DNA from: Clostridia bacterium
Lineage (GTDB): Bacteria; Bacillota; Clostridia; UBA1381
Length of the DNA: 13,432 nt
Assembly (NCBI GenBank): GCA_008668455.1
Contig: RQCD01000009.1
Span: forward strand, 1 to 13,432
Direction of reading: 5' to 3'
Numbering within the stretch: the first letter of the stretch is position 1; each line of letters opens with the position of its first letter. The translations under genes were made by a program, and so were the position numbers. The notes under the pieces are model-generated. The model made no database searches, had not been told where the DNA came from, and saw nothing but the letters and a program-made list of their open reading frames with translations. Shown here one piece after another: positions 1 through 6,301 of the stretch.

Positions 1-294
1 GATTTAGAAGTACAACTCAAATCACTCGTAAATCTTCCATCAGACCAAAAGAAAAAAAGCGTCTTGTTTGATTTGACCTTAACCGCCAATGCAAAAAATG
101 AAGAAGATTTTTCGATATTTGTGGAATCAAGCTTTGTTCTTGGCTGTCAGTCAATACCTGCACACTATCATGAGGACTTTTCTGAGAAATGTTTAAAAAT
201 TTCTGCAAAAGAACTGTCTGATAAAATTGACTGTATTCTCACGCAAATGAATTATAAGCCGTTGAATTTTTATAGTAATATGAATTTTGAATAG
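1..294 (+). CDS. 3' end of an unrecognised protein gene (possibly SecB-like)
   Basis: The reading frame is open from the first base and ends at TAG 292-294, so 97 C-terminal residues are seen and the start lies outside the window. I do not recognise the family with confidence. The middle (about residues 20-50) alternates hydrophobic and polar residues as in beta strands and is followed by a likely helix and a short tail ending in NFYSNMNFE. Sheet, then helix, then a Pro-Leu/Asn-Phe tail recalls SecB-type export chaperones, but this is a weak resemblance, not a motif match. There are no membrane segments and no catalytic signature. It converges on the tRNA-Thr gene; no terminator with a T-run in its own orientation is evident after the stop. 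Confidence 0.55.
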   Translation, partial: DLEVQLKSLVNLPSDQKKKSVLFDLTLTANAKNEEDFSIFVESSFVLGCQSIPAHYHEDFSEKCLKISAKELSDKIDCILTQMNYKPLNFYSNMNFE

Positions 295-390
295 AGACTG
301 TGAACCGTCGTGAGCGCGTTTACAAGCGAACAGGTGAGCCGAGCGTGCCTTTTTGCGAATAAGGAGGAATGACGGAGCGGCTGACTGATT

Positions 391-431
391 TTTCTGTAAA
401 GAAAAATCGGAATGGAGCGCAGTCCATTCCG
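391..431 (-). terminator. Rho-independent terminator of tRNA-Thr
   Basis: Read leftward, the tRNA 3' end is followed after 3 bases by a perfect 9-bp stem (arms 423-431 and 408-416, loop 417-422) and then a T-rich run (ATTTTTCTTT, complement of 398-407). A second inverted repeat (arms 387-395 and 400-408, loop gtaa) overlaps the T-run. Confidence 0.75.
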
Positions 432-434
432 ACG

Positions 435-510
435 TGGAGCTGATGATGGGACTCGAACCCGCGACCCTCTCATTACGAATGAGATGCTCTACCAACTGAG
501 CTACACCAGC
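435..510 (-). tRNA. tRNA-Thr (anticodon CGT)
   Basis: Read leftward from 510, this 76-nt sequence folds as a complete tRNA. The acceptor stem is GCTGGTG/CATCAGC with one G-T pair. The D-arm contains AGCTCAGTTGGTAGAGC. The anticodon stem is TCTCA/TGAGA around loop TTCGTAA, so the anticodon is CGT, reading ACG (Thr). The T-arm contains GGTTCGAGTCC. The CCA end is encoded at 437-435, with T as the discriminator base. It lies 40 bases downstream of yqeY with no obvious promoter in the gap, so co-transcription with rpsU-yqeY and RNase processing is plausible. A terminator follows directly. Confidence 0.97.
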
Positions 511-514
511 ATAT

Positions 515-539
515 CAGAGAGCAGGTTTCCTGCTCTCTG
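515..539 (-). other. Perfect 11-bp hairpin between yqeY and tRNA-Thr
   Basis: Arms cagagagcagg (515-525) and cctgctctctg (529-539) surround a 3-base loop. Read leftward there is no T-run after the stem, and the tRNA 5' end begins 4 bases later. It therefore looks more like a processing or mRNA-end structure than a terminator in that direction. Read rightward it is followed by TTTCT. A 12-base palindrome, ctaacatgttag (543-554), overlaps the yqeY stop codon. Confidence 0.6.
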
Positions 540-550
540 TTTCTAACATG

Positions 551-994
551 TTAGGATAACATACCCTTTGCAATTTCGTTGATCATTTTTCCGTCTGCTC
601 TGCCCTTTGTTTGCGGCATAACGGCTGCCATGACCTTACCCATATCCTTCATAGAGGATGCTCCGGTCGTTTTTACTGCATCCGCAACAATTACCTCTAA
701 CTCCTCACGGGTCAATTGCTGTGGCAAATATTCCATCAAAACATCCATTTCCGCCTTTAGCTCGGCGATTAAATCTTCTCTGCCGCTTTTCTCATAATCC
801 GGCAGGGAATCTCTGCGCTGCTTCAGCTGCTTTGCAATGACATCCAAAACGCCATCGTCATCCAGCGTGGTCAGCTTGTCCTTTTCAATCTGCAGCACTC
901 CGGCACGAACCATCTGTACCACATTCTTGCGGACAACATTCTTTTCCTTCATTGCAGTTTTTAAGTCTGCTGCCAATCTTTCCTTAAGCGACAT
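551..994 (-). CDS. yqeY: GatB/YqeY-domain protein
   Basis: This 147-residue protein matches the YqeY family over its whole length: an N-terminal helical part beginning MSLKERLAADLKTAMKEK, a charged middle with the QRRDS...Y segment typical of the family, and a C-terminal part with SMKDMGKVM and GRADGK. The C-terminal fold resembles the tRNA-interacting tail domain of the amidotransferase subunits GatB and GatE. Its exact cellular role is unsettled; action on tRNA or in translation is inferred from the fold. The start at 994 is supported by AAGGAG 8 bases upstream, which overlaps the rpsU stop codon (TAAGGAG). It lies 12 bases after rpsU, so the two are surely co-transcribed; rpsU-yqeY is a common pair in bacteria. 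Confidence 0.95.
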   Translation of the reverse strand: MSLKERLAADLKTAMKEKNVVRKNVVQMVRAGVLQIEKDKLTTLDDDGVLDVIAKQLKQRRDSLPDYEKSGREDLIAELKAEMDVLMEYLPQQLTREELEVIVADAVKTTGASSMKDMGKVMAAVMPQTKGRADGKMINEIAKGMLS

Positions 995-1006
995 GACGGA
1001 GGCTCC

Positions 1007-1183
1007 TTATTTAAACTTTCTTTTACGAGCTGCTTCGGATTTTTTCTTACGCTTTACGATCGGTTTTTCGTAGTGTTCAGGTTTTCTGATTTCAGACATA
1101 ACGCCCGATTTGGCACACTGACGCTTGAATCTGCGCAATGCACTATCTAAGGACTCGTTATCTTTTACTCGAATTTCTGACAT
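1007..1183 (-). CDS. rpsU: 30S ribosomal protein S21
   Basis: This 58-residue protein has the full S21 sequence: MSEIRVKDNESLDSALRRFK, then a Cys-containing segment (QCAKSGV), the conserved REYEKP-like IRKPEHYEKP and a very basic end (KRKKKSEAARKRKFK). S21 binds the small subunit near the 3' end of 16S rRNA and takes part in translation initiation. An in-frame alternative start at 1234 would add 17 residues unlike S21. I chose 1183 because GGAGGGAGGGG lies just upstream and the family begins there. A strong promoter sits 85 bases upstream. The gene is first in the rpsU-yqeY(-tRNA-Thr) unit. Confidence 0.97.
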   Translation of the reverse strand: MSEIRVKDNESLDSALRRFKRQCAKSGVMSEIRKPEHYEKPIVKRKKKSEAARKRKFK

Positions 1184-1267
1184 GTTTTCCCCTCCCTCCG
1201 GCTGGTCAATTCTTCCGGCTGTTTGACGGAGCAAGCTTTACACTTTAATAAAACTGCCACAATCATT

Positions 1268-1297
1268 ATTATACCTTATTTTTCACCGAAATGTCAA
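1268..1297 (-). promoter_or_regulatory. Strong sigma-A-type promoter for rpsU-yqeY
   Basis: Read leftward: TTGACA (1297-1292), an 18-base spacer, then TATAAT (1273-1268). Both boxes match consensus exactly, as expected for a ribosomal protein gene. An A/T-only inverted repeat at 1307-1326 lies between this promoter and the end of the HIT gene and may act as a weak terminator for it. Confidence 0.85.
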
Positions 1298-1332
1298 TAC
1301 TTTTCCAAAAAAATTTTAATTTTTTTAGAAAA

Positions 1333-1674
1333 TCAGCCTGCCGGCCATCCGAACTCTCTGCCGCCCATCAGATGGAAATGAATATGGAACACTGTTTGCC
1401 CGGCAGATTCGCCGCAGTTATTCACAACCCGATACCCCTGCTCGGAAAAACCTAAATCCTTTGCAATTTTCGGAATTGCCTCAAATACATGCGCTACATA
1501 CACGCTGTTTTCCGCCGTGACTGCGTTTGCGCTTGCAATATGCTCTTTTGGGATCACCACAACATGCTCCGGCGCCTGGGGATTAATGTCCCGGAACGCA
1601 TATACATAATCATCCTCATAAACCTTTGTGGACGGGATTTCTCCCTTCATAATTTTACAAAACAGACAATCCAT
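1333..1674 (-). CDS. HIT-family (histidine triad) nucleotide hydrolase, HinT type
   Basis: This 113-residue protein has the size and order of the HinT branch. It begins MDCLFCKIMKGEIPS, with the Cys pair C3/C6 often seen in this branch. FRDINPQAPEHVVVIPKEH follows, then the histidine triad HIHFH at residues 97-101 (H-x-H-x-H), the active site acting on nucleoside phosphoramidates and related AMP-lysine-type substrates. It is cytoplasmic and has no signal peptide. The ribosome binding site GAAAGGAG lies within the 15-base gap after nth, so it is almost certainly translated from the same message as nth. The physiological substrate cannot be told from the sequence. Confidence 0.95.
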   Translation of the reverse strand: MDCLFCKIMKGEIPSTKVYEDDYVYAFRDINPQAPEHVVVIPKEHIASANAVTAENSVYVAHVFEAIPKIAKDLGFSEQGYRVVNNCGESAGQTVFHIHFHLMGGREFGWPAG

Positions 1675-1689
1675 GCTGTTTTCTCCTTT

Positions 1690-2319
1690 CTATACTCCAA
1701 CCCGCCCGCAGTATTCCCGGATCTGGCAGGTTTCGCATTTTGGCTTTCTGGCGGTGCAGACCATTCTGCCGTGATGTACAAAATGATGGCACATCCGAAG
1801 CTGATATTCCGGGGGAATCAGCTTTTTTAAATCCATCTCAATTTTTGCCGGTTCGGAGTGCTTTGTCAGTCCGATCCGCCTGGAAAGGCGCATGCAGTGC
1901 GTATCTACGACAATTGCCGGCTGACAGTAAATATCTCCTAACACCAGATTTGCCGTTTTTCTGCCCGTTCCGGGGAGCGTTAAAAGCTCCTCCATAGAGT
2001 CCGGCACGCGTCCTCCGTAGACCTCGCGCAGCCTCTGGCAGCAGGCAATGATGTTTTTTGCCTTGTTCCGGTAAAAACCAATGGAACGAATATCGTCCAT
2101 CAGTGTTTCATAATCGGCATCCGCAAAATCGTCCACGTTTTTGTATTTTTCAAATAAATCCTTTGTCACAAGATTCACCCTGGCATCGGTACACTGTGCC
2201 GAGAGCTGCGTTGCAATCAGCATTTCCAGCGGCGTCCGATAATGCAGGCTGCATTTTACATCCGGATAAATTTCCTCAAATACCTCGTGAATCCTCAAAA
2301 CCCGTTCCCGGTTTTTCAT
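1690..2319 (-). CDS. nth: Endonuclease III (DNA glycosylase/AP lyase)
   Basis: This 209-residue protein is a full-length Nth. It removes oxidised pyrimidines from DNA and cleaves at the abasic site during base excision repair. The helix-hairpin-helix segment LPGTGRKTANLVL (about residues 115-127) carries catalytic Lys121; VVDTHCMRLSRRIG carries catalytic Asp139. Four cysteines (C188, C195, C198, C204; spacing C-x6-C-x2-C-x5-C) form the [4Fe-4S] site. The start at 2319 is supported by AAAGGGGGG upstream and by the usual N-terminus. It is the first gene of a leftward nth-HIT pair and is divergent from glyA, with both promoters in the 133-base gap. Confidence 0.97.
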   Translation of the reverse strand: MKNRERVLRIHEVFEEIYPDVKCSLHYRTPLEMLIATQLSAQCTDARVNLVTKDLFEKYKNVDDFADADYETLMDDIRSIGFYRNKAKNIIACCQRLREVYGGRVPDSMEELLTLPGTGRKTANLVLGDIYCQPAIVVDTHCMRLSRRIGLTKHSEPAKIEMDLKKLIPPEYQLRMCHHFVHHGRMVCTARKPKCETCQIREYCGRVGV

Positions 2320-2343
2320 GAAAGCGCCCCCCTTTCTTTCTCC

Positions 2344-2372
2344 ATTATACCCCTTTTTTTAAAAAATTTCAA
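2344..2372 (-). promoter_or_regulatory. Promoter for nth-HIT
   Basis: Read leftward: TTGAAA (2372-2367), a 17-base spacer made only of T, A and G runs, then TATAAT (2349-2344), 25 bases before the nth start codon. Confidence 0.75.
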
Positions 2373-2390
2373 CAATTATTTTCAGAATAC

Positions 2391-2419
2391 TTGCGAATCT
2401 GGTAATTTTCGTGTATAAT
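2391..2419 (+). promoter_or_regulatory. Promoter for glyA
   Basis: TTGCGA (2391-2396), a 17-base spacer, then TATAAT (2414-2419), followed by an AGGAGG ribosome binding site at 2439-2444. It is divergent from the nth promoter 19 bases away. No riboswitch-like structure fits in the ~30-base leader. Confidence 0.7.
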
Positions 2420-2452
2420 ATAGAGAAAAGAACAATTTAGGAGGTTGTACGA

Positions 2453-3694
2453 ATGTTTCATTTGGACGAACTAAAAAAATTTGATACCGAGTTATACGAC
2501 GCGATCTGCGGCGAAATCAGACGGCAGCGCAGCAAAATTGAGCTGATCGCTTCGGAGAATTTTGTTTCGGAGCGCGTGATGGAGGCAAACGGAACGCCGC
2601 TCACCAACAAATACGCAGAGGGTTATCCCGGAAAACGTTATTACGGCGGCTGCGAATGGGTGGACAAGGCGGAAAATCTGGCAATTGAACGCGCAAAGGA
2701 GATTTTCGGAGCCGGCTATGCAAATGTACAGCCTCATTCCGGCGCACAGGCAAATATGGCGGTATTCTTCGCTCTGTTAACACCGGGCGACACCGTTCTT
2801 TCCATGAGCCTGGCACACGGCGGACATTTAAGCCACGGAAGTCCGGTGAATATGTCCGGAAAGTATTTTCATATTGTTCCCTACGGCGTTTCGGAGGAGG
2901 ATCAGAGAATTGATTATGAGGAGGTTCGCCGCCTTGCCTTGGAGCATAAGCCGAAGCTGATTTTAGCAGGTGCGTCTGCCTATCCGCGTGCAATTGATTT
3001 TGAGAAATTTTCTGAAATTGCAAAAGAAGTCGGCGCTTATCTGATGGTGGATATGGCGCATATTGCAGGCTTAGTAGCGGCAGGACTGCACCAGAGTCCG
3101 ATTCCTTATGCGGACGTCGTTACCACAACCACACACAAAACCCTCCGCGGTCCGCGCGGGTGGCAGATCCTTACCAAAGATCCGTAATTTGGAATGCAGT
3201 TATACAAGTCAATCTTCCACCTCATCCAGGGAGGTCCTATGATGCACACAATTGCAGCAAAAGAAGTTTGCTTTAAAGAGGCGCTTTCTCCGGAATTTAA
3301 AGAATATCAGACACAGATCATCAAAAACGCAGATGCGCTTGCAGAGGCTCTTATCAGCGAAGGCTTTCAGCTCGTTTCCGGCGGAACGGATAACCATTTG
3401 ATTTTGTTAGATCTGACCTCCACCGGCGTAACCGGCAAGGACGCGGAGCATCTGCTGGACGAGGTTGGCATCACAGTTAACAAGAACGCAATCCCGTTTG
3501 ACCAGAGAAGTCCCTTTATCACAAGCGGAATCCGTCTTGGCACACCGGCAGCCACCACACGCGGCTTCAGAGAAGATGACATGCGCGAAATCGCAAGGCT
3601 GATTAAGCTGACGATTTCCGATTTTGAAAAAAATCAGGATGAGGTGCGCCAAAGAGTGGACGCTTTGTGCAAAAAATATCCCCTGTATGAGTAA
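2453..3694 (+). pseudogene. glyA: Serine hydroxymethyltransferase gene interrupted by an in-frame TAA
   Basis: The frame encodes a full-length SHMT (413 codons plus stop), the PLP enzyme that converts serine and tetrahydrofolate to glycine and methylene-tetrahydrofolate. It is split at codon 245 by TAA (3185-3187). The N-terminal part (244 residues) carries the start with AGGAGG upstream, LIASENFVSERV, the YYGG motif, DMAHIAGLVA and the PLP lysine K229 in TTTTHKTLRGPRG. The C-terminal part stays in the same frame, carries IQGGP and GIRLGTPAATTRG, and ends at TAA 3692-3694. Within about 70 bases around the stop several family-invariant residues are also changed: the second Gly of RGPRGG is Trp, the next Met is Gln, and FP before the IQGG segment is FH. 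The rest is well conserved, so this is either very recent inactivation or a consensus error. The second part has no good ribosome binding site at its first ATG (3194). Confidence 0.9.
3156..3225 (+). other. Cluster of lesions inside glyA
   Basis: Against the family consensus, this stretch holds a GGT-to-GGG/TGG shift restored by a missing base before ATC (GGM becomes GWQ), the TAA followed by TTTGGA where a Glu-Leu-Ala-like segment is expected, and FPxIQGG read as FHLIQGG. Each site can be explained by one inserted and one lost base a few positions apart, leaving the overall frame intact. This is read from protein consensus, not from an aligned relative. Confidence 0.55.
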
Positions 3695-3709
3695 TTTTTT
3701 CAGAAAAGC

Positions 3710-3738
3710 TTGCATTTTTAGGAAGAATATAGTATAAT
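3710..3738 (+). promoter_or_regulatory. Promoter for the first amino-acid importer
   Basis: TTGCAT (3710-3715), a 17-base spacer, then TATAAT (3733-3738), 35 bases before the start codon. It begins 16 bases after the glyA stop. No terminator hairpin lies between, so glyA read-through is possible. Confidence 0.7.
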
Positions 3739-3773
3739 AAAAAAATAAGATATGATAAAAAGGAGAGATAGAA

Positions 3774-4544
3774 ATGAAAAAAATTACTTGTTTTGCACTC
3801 GCAGCAGTTCTCTGCGCAGGTCTGACTGCATGCGGAGGCAGCAATCAGGCAGGCACAGACAATCAGAAAAAAGTCTATAAAATTGCTACGGATACCACCT
3901 TCCCGCCGTTCGAATTTCAGGACGACAATCAGCAGTATGTTGGAATTGACATTGACATTTTAGCAGAAATTGCAAAGGATCAGGGCTTCGAATATGAGCT
4001 TCAGCCGCTCGGCTTTAATGCCGCAGTTGCAGCGCTAGAATCCTCTCAGGCAGACGGTGTGATCGCCGGTATGAGCATCACAGAGGACAGACAGAAAAAA
4101 TACGATTTCTCAGAAGCATATTATGATTCCGGCGTTGTGATGGCAATTAAGGCAGACAACGAGGAAATCAAAAGCTATGAGGACTTAAAGGGCAAAAAGG
4201 TTGCTGTGAAAAACGGCACGGAGGGTGCAACCTTTGCAGAATCCATCAAGGATCAGTACGGCTTTAACCTTGCTTATTTCGATGAGTCCCCGTATATGTA
4301 TGAGGAAGTAAAAACCGGCAACTCTGCTGCATGCTTTGAGGATTATCCGGTTATGGGTTACAATATTTCAAAGGGCAACGGCTTAAAGATGGTAACCGAC
4401 ATGGAAAAGGGTTCTTCCTACGGCTTTGCTGTGATGAAGGGCAAGAACACTGAGCTTCTGGATATGTTTAATAAGGGACTGGAAAACTTAAAGTCCAGCG
4501 GAAAATACCAGGAAATCTTAGACAAGTACATTAGCAAAAATTAA
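3774..4544 (+). CDS. Amino-acid ABC importer, substrate-binding lipoprotein (family 3)
   Basis: This 256-residue protein starts with a lipoprotein signal peptide (MKKITCFALAAVLCAGLTAC) whose lipobox LTAC puts the lipidated cysteine at residue 20. The mature part is a bacterial family-3 solute-binding protein: IATDTTFPPFEF, then GIDIDILAEIA, IAGMSITEDRQKKYDFSEAY in lobe 1 and DLKGKKVAVKNGT at the hinge. It should sit on the outer face of the membrane and deliver a polar amino acid, most like the glutamine/glutamate group, to the permease at 4764. A single substrate cannot be assigned. The start is supported by AAGGAGAG 8 bases upstream. It is first in the operon and is separated from the permease by 219 structured bases, which suggests separate control of binding-protein level. 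Confidence 0.95.
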   Translation: MKKITCFALAAVLCAGLTACGGSNQAGTDNQKKVYKIATDTTFPPFEFQDDNQQYVGIDIDILAEIAKDQGFEYELQPLGFNAAVAALESSQADGVIAGMSITEDRQKKYDFSEAYYDSGVVMAIKADNEEIKSYEDLKGKKVAVKNGTEGATFAESIKDQYGFNLAYFDESPYMYEEVKTGNSAACFEDYPVMGYNISKGNGLKMVTDMEKGSSYGFAVMKGKNTELLDMFNKGLENLKSSGKYQEILDKYISKN

Positions 4545-4577
4545 ATAACAGGGAAGGTCAAAAAAGGCACAGACCGT

Positions 4578-4660
4578 TCAAGGGCTTTTAATGCTTTGAA
4601 AGCAGATTATTTCGGTTGAAATCCGCTTTTTTGCGGATTTCCTGTCATTGCTGCCCTTGA
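4578..4660 (+). other. Branched inverted-repeat structure in the binding protein-permease gap
   Basis: An outer 8-bp stem (tcaagggc 4578-4585 with gcccttga 4653-4660) encloses two hairpins: a small one, tgctt...aagca (4592-4604), and a perfect 9-bp one, gaaatccgc/gcggatttc (4618-4626 and 4633-4641), with a T6 loop. As RNA this would be a three-way junction. I know no riboswitch class that matches it, and the A/T-rich loops show no conserved ligand-binding core. Confidence 0.5.
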
Positions 4661-4665
4661 GCTAC

Positions 4666-4719
4666 GCTCCAAACGCGCCGCCCGGAGTACGAAAGTACCC
4701 GGTCGGGCGCGTTTGGAGC
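4666..4719 (+). repeat. Large GC-rich hairpin with delayed T-run
   Basis: The 14-base arms gctccaaacgcgcc (4666-4679) and ggcgcgtttggagc (4706-4719) are perfect complements. Inside them ccgg/ccgg and gtac/gtac continue the stem with small bulges around a GAAA tetraloop (4691-4694). A T6 run (4731-4736) follows, but 10 bases later. An alternative pairing exists between gagtac (4685-4690) and gtactc (4725-4730). It could be an attenuator, an mRNA-stabilising element protecting the upstream binding-protein message, or a member of a dispersed palindromic repeat family. Confidence 0.7.
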
Positions 4720-4763
4720 ATTCTGTACTCTTTTTTACATCCCCTTAAGGGAGCTTTTAATCA

Positions 4764-5441
4764 ATGAATATATCAAGAGTATTGCAGGAAGCTATGCCGC
4801 TTTTAACCAAGGGTTTTAGCACAACCATCCTGATCACCCTCGTATCGCTTCTGATTGCGCTGGTGTTAGGGCTTGTTTCCTGCTTAATGGGCATTTCGAG
4901 AATCAAACCGCTCAACTGGATCAATAAATTTTATATCTGGATTATCCGCGGAACACCAATTCTGGTGCAGACGTTCTTTATCTATTTCGGTCTGCCACAG
5001 GCAATGCAGCAGCTCGGTGCAGATTTCCGGCTGACTCCGTTTTCCGCCGGCGTGATCACGCTTTCCTTAAATGCCGGCGCATATATTTCAGAAATTTTCC
5101 GCGGCGGCATCCAGGCGGTCAATAAAGGACAGATGGAGGCGGCAAGAAGTCTGGGGCTTTCCTATGGCAGAGCAATGCTCAAGGTAATCCTGCCGCAGGC
5201 AATCAAAATTGTGATTCCGTCTCTTTTAAATCAGTTCATTATCACGCTGAAGGATACGTCCATTATTTCAGTCATCAGTCTTGCGGATGTTGTATATCAG
5301 GCAAAAATCTATATCGGAAACACAATGGAATCCTTTGCAACCTGGACGGTTGTCGGCGTTTACTATTTAGTGTTTATCACGATTTTGTCCGCGATTTCAT
5401 CTCATTTGGAAAGGAGAATGGATCATGGCCGCAAAAATTGA
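4764..5441 (+). CDS. Amino-acid ABC importer, permease (His/Glu/Gln/Arg/opine family)
   Basis: This 225-residue membrane protein has about five hydrophobic segments (near residues 19-42, 55-78, 93-113, 150-175 and 195-213). It has the RGTPILVQ segment at 62-69 and the EAA loop (E125-AARSLGLSYGRAML, then LPQA) that docks with the ATPase. These mark the HisM/GlnP class of polar amino-acid permeases. The ribosome binding site AAGGGAG (4747-4753) is 10 bases before the ATG and lies within a perfect palindrome, cccttaaggg (4742-4751), so its access could depend on folding. The 3' end overlaps the ATPase gene by 17 bases, implying translational coupling. Only one permease gene is present, so a homodimer is likely. 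Confidence 0.95.
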   Translation: MNISRVLQEAMPLLTKGFSTTILITLVSLLIALVLGLVSCLMGISRIKPLNWINKFYIWIIRGTPILVQTFFIYFGLPQAMQQLGADFRLTPFSAGVITLSLNAGAYISEIFRGGIQAVNKGQMEAARSLGLSYGRAMLKVILPQAIKIVIPSLLNQFIITLKDTSIISVISLADVVYQAKIYIGNTMESFATWTVVGVYYLVFITILSAISSHLERRMDHGRKN

Positions 5442-6159
5442 AATTCATAATCTGCATAAGTATTTCGGAAAAAACGAGGTGCTGCGCGGGATTGATCTCT
5501 CGGTGAATGAGGGAGAGGTGGTCTGCGTGATCGGTCCGTCCGGATCCGGAAAATCGACCATGCTCCGCTGCATCAACCTCCTGGAAACACCGACCGACGG
5601 CAGCGTGACCGTAGACGGCTACACCCTGACCGACAAAAAAGCGGACATTAACAAAATCCGCCGGAATATCGGCATGGTGTTCCAGCAGTTTAATCTGTTT
5701 CCGCATCTGACGGTGGAAGAAAACATCACCATGGCGCCGGTAGATACCAAAACCATTCCGGACAAGAATGAAGCAAAAAAGGTTGCCGCATCGCTTTTGG
5801 CGCGCGTGGGACTTTTAGATAAGGCGAAAGCATACCCGGCAAGCCTTTCCGGCGGTCAGCAGCAGAGAGTTGCAATTGCACGCGCGCTGGCGATGAAGCC
5901 GGACGTGATGCTATTTGATGAGCCGACCTCCGCACTCGACCCGGAAATGGTTGGAGAGGTTTTGGCGGTTATGAAGGAATTGGCAGCAGAGGGCATGACC
6001 ATGATTGTGGTAACCCACGAAATGGGCTTTGCACGCGAGGTTTCCGACCGCGTCATCTTTATTGACGAGGGTGTGATCATGGAGGAGGGAACACCGCAGG
6101 AAATTTTTACTGCCCCCAAAAATCCGAGAACCATTGATTTCTTAAACAAGGTTTTATAG
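5425..6159 (+). CDS. glnQ: Amino-acid ABC importer, ATP-binding protein
   Basis: This 244-residue protein is a complete polar amino-acid ABC ATPase of the GlnQ/HisP group. It has Walker A GPSGSGKST (37-45), a Q-loop in MVFQQFNLFPH (Gln87), signature LSGGQQQR (141-148), Walker B VMLFDEP (161-167) with D-loop SALD, and switch His198 in VVTHEMGFA. The start at 5425 has AAAGGAG 8 bases upstream, inside the permease gene. It should form a cytoplasmic dimer driving the permease encoded just upstream. It is the only amino-acid-type ATPase in the window, so it is also the obvious candidate to power the second binding protein/permease pair. A terminator follows. Confidence 0.97.
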   Translation: MAAKIEIHNLHKYFGKNEVLRGIDLSVNEGEVVCVIGPSGSGKSTMLRCINLLETPTDGSVTVDGYTLTDKKADINKIRRNIGMVFQQFNLFPHLTVEENITMAPVDTKTIPDKNEAKKVAASLLARVGLLDKAKAYPASLSGGQQQRVAIARALAMKPDVMLFDEPTSALDPEMVGEVLAVMKELAAEGMTMIVVTHEMGFAREVSDRVIFIDEGVIMEEGTPQEIFTAPKNPRTIDFLNKVL

Positions 6160-6166
6160 AAGCTAC

Positions 6167-6228
6167 ACAAAAATAATTGTAAGAAATCCCGCAAAAAGCA
6201 TAATTTCATACAATTATTTTTGTTTTTC
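6167..6228 (+). terminator. A/T-rich terminator hairpin after glnQ
   Basis: A perfect 15-bp stem, acaaaaataattgta (6167-6181) with tacaattatttttgt (6209-6223), is extended by 5 more pairs after one mismatch (6183-6187 with 6203-6207). A T-rich tail runs to 6228. The stem is A/T-rich, so termination may be partial. Confidence 0.6.
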
Positions 6229-6238
6229 GAAAAAACAC

Positions 6239-6267
6239 TTTACTTTGCTAAAACATTAAAGTATAAT
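6239..6267 (+). promoter_or_regulatory. Promoter for the second amino-acid importer
   Basis: TTTACT (6239-6244), a 17-base spacer, then TATAAT (6262-6267), about 35 bases before the start codon. Confidence 0.6.
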
Positions 6268-6301
6268 ACTTAATAGATGAAAAATGAATTTGGAGGAATG
6301 T

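Noticed and set aside
2601..3023. 140-codon antisense frame inside glyA
   Set aside because: It is a shadow of the conserved glyA coding sequence, with low-complexity Arg/Pro composition and no ribosome binding site or family resemblance.
3185..3187. TAA in glyA as a recoded or read-through codon
   Set aside because: TAA ends many genes in this window (for example 4542-4544 and 3692-3694), and known Sec and Pyl recoding use UGA and UAG. No recoding hairpin is evident, and neighbouring invariant residues are also altered.
3194..3694. Second half of glyA as an independent gene
   Set aside because: It is in the same frame as the first half, begins in the middle of the SHMT fold and has no proper ribosome binding site at its first ATG. 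The GGAGG at 3229-3234 simply encodes part of QGGP.
3407..3844. Long minus-strand frame across the glyA end and importer start
   Set aside because: It runs antisense through two recognised genes and a promoter, with no start signal.
4666..4719. Large hairpin as a simple intrinsic terminator
   Set aside because: The T-run begins 10 bases after the stem, too far for a standard terminator, and essential permease and ATPase genes follow without another promoter that I could see.
6284..6301. ATG 6284 as start of the second binding protein
   Set aside because: The GGAGG site lies after this ATG, and the extra residues MNLEEC would precede a normal lipoprotein signal peptide.
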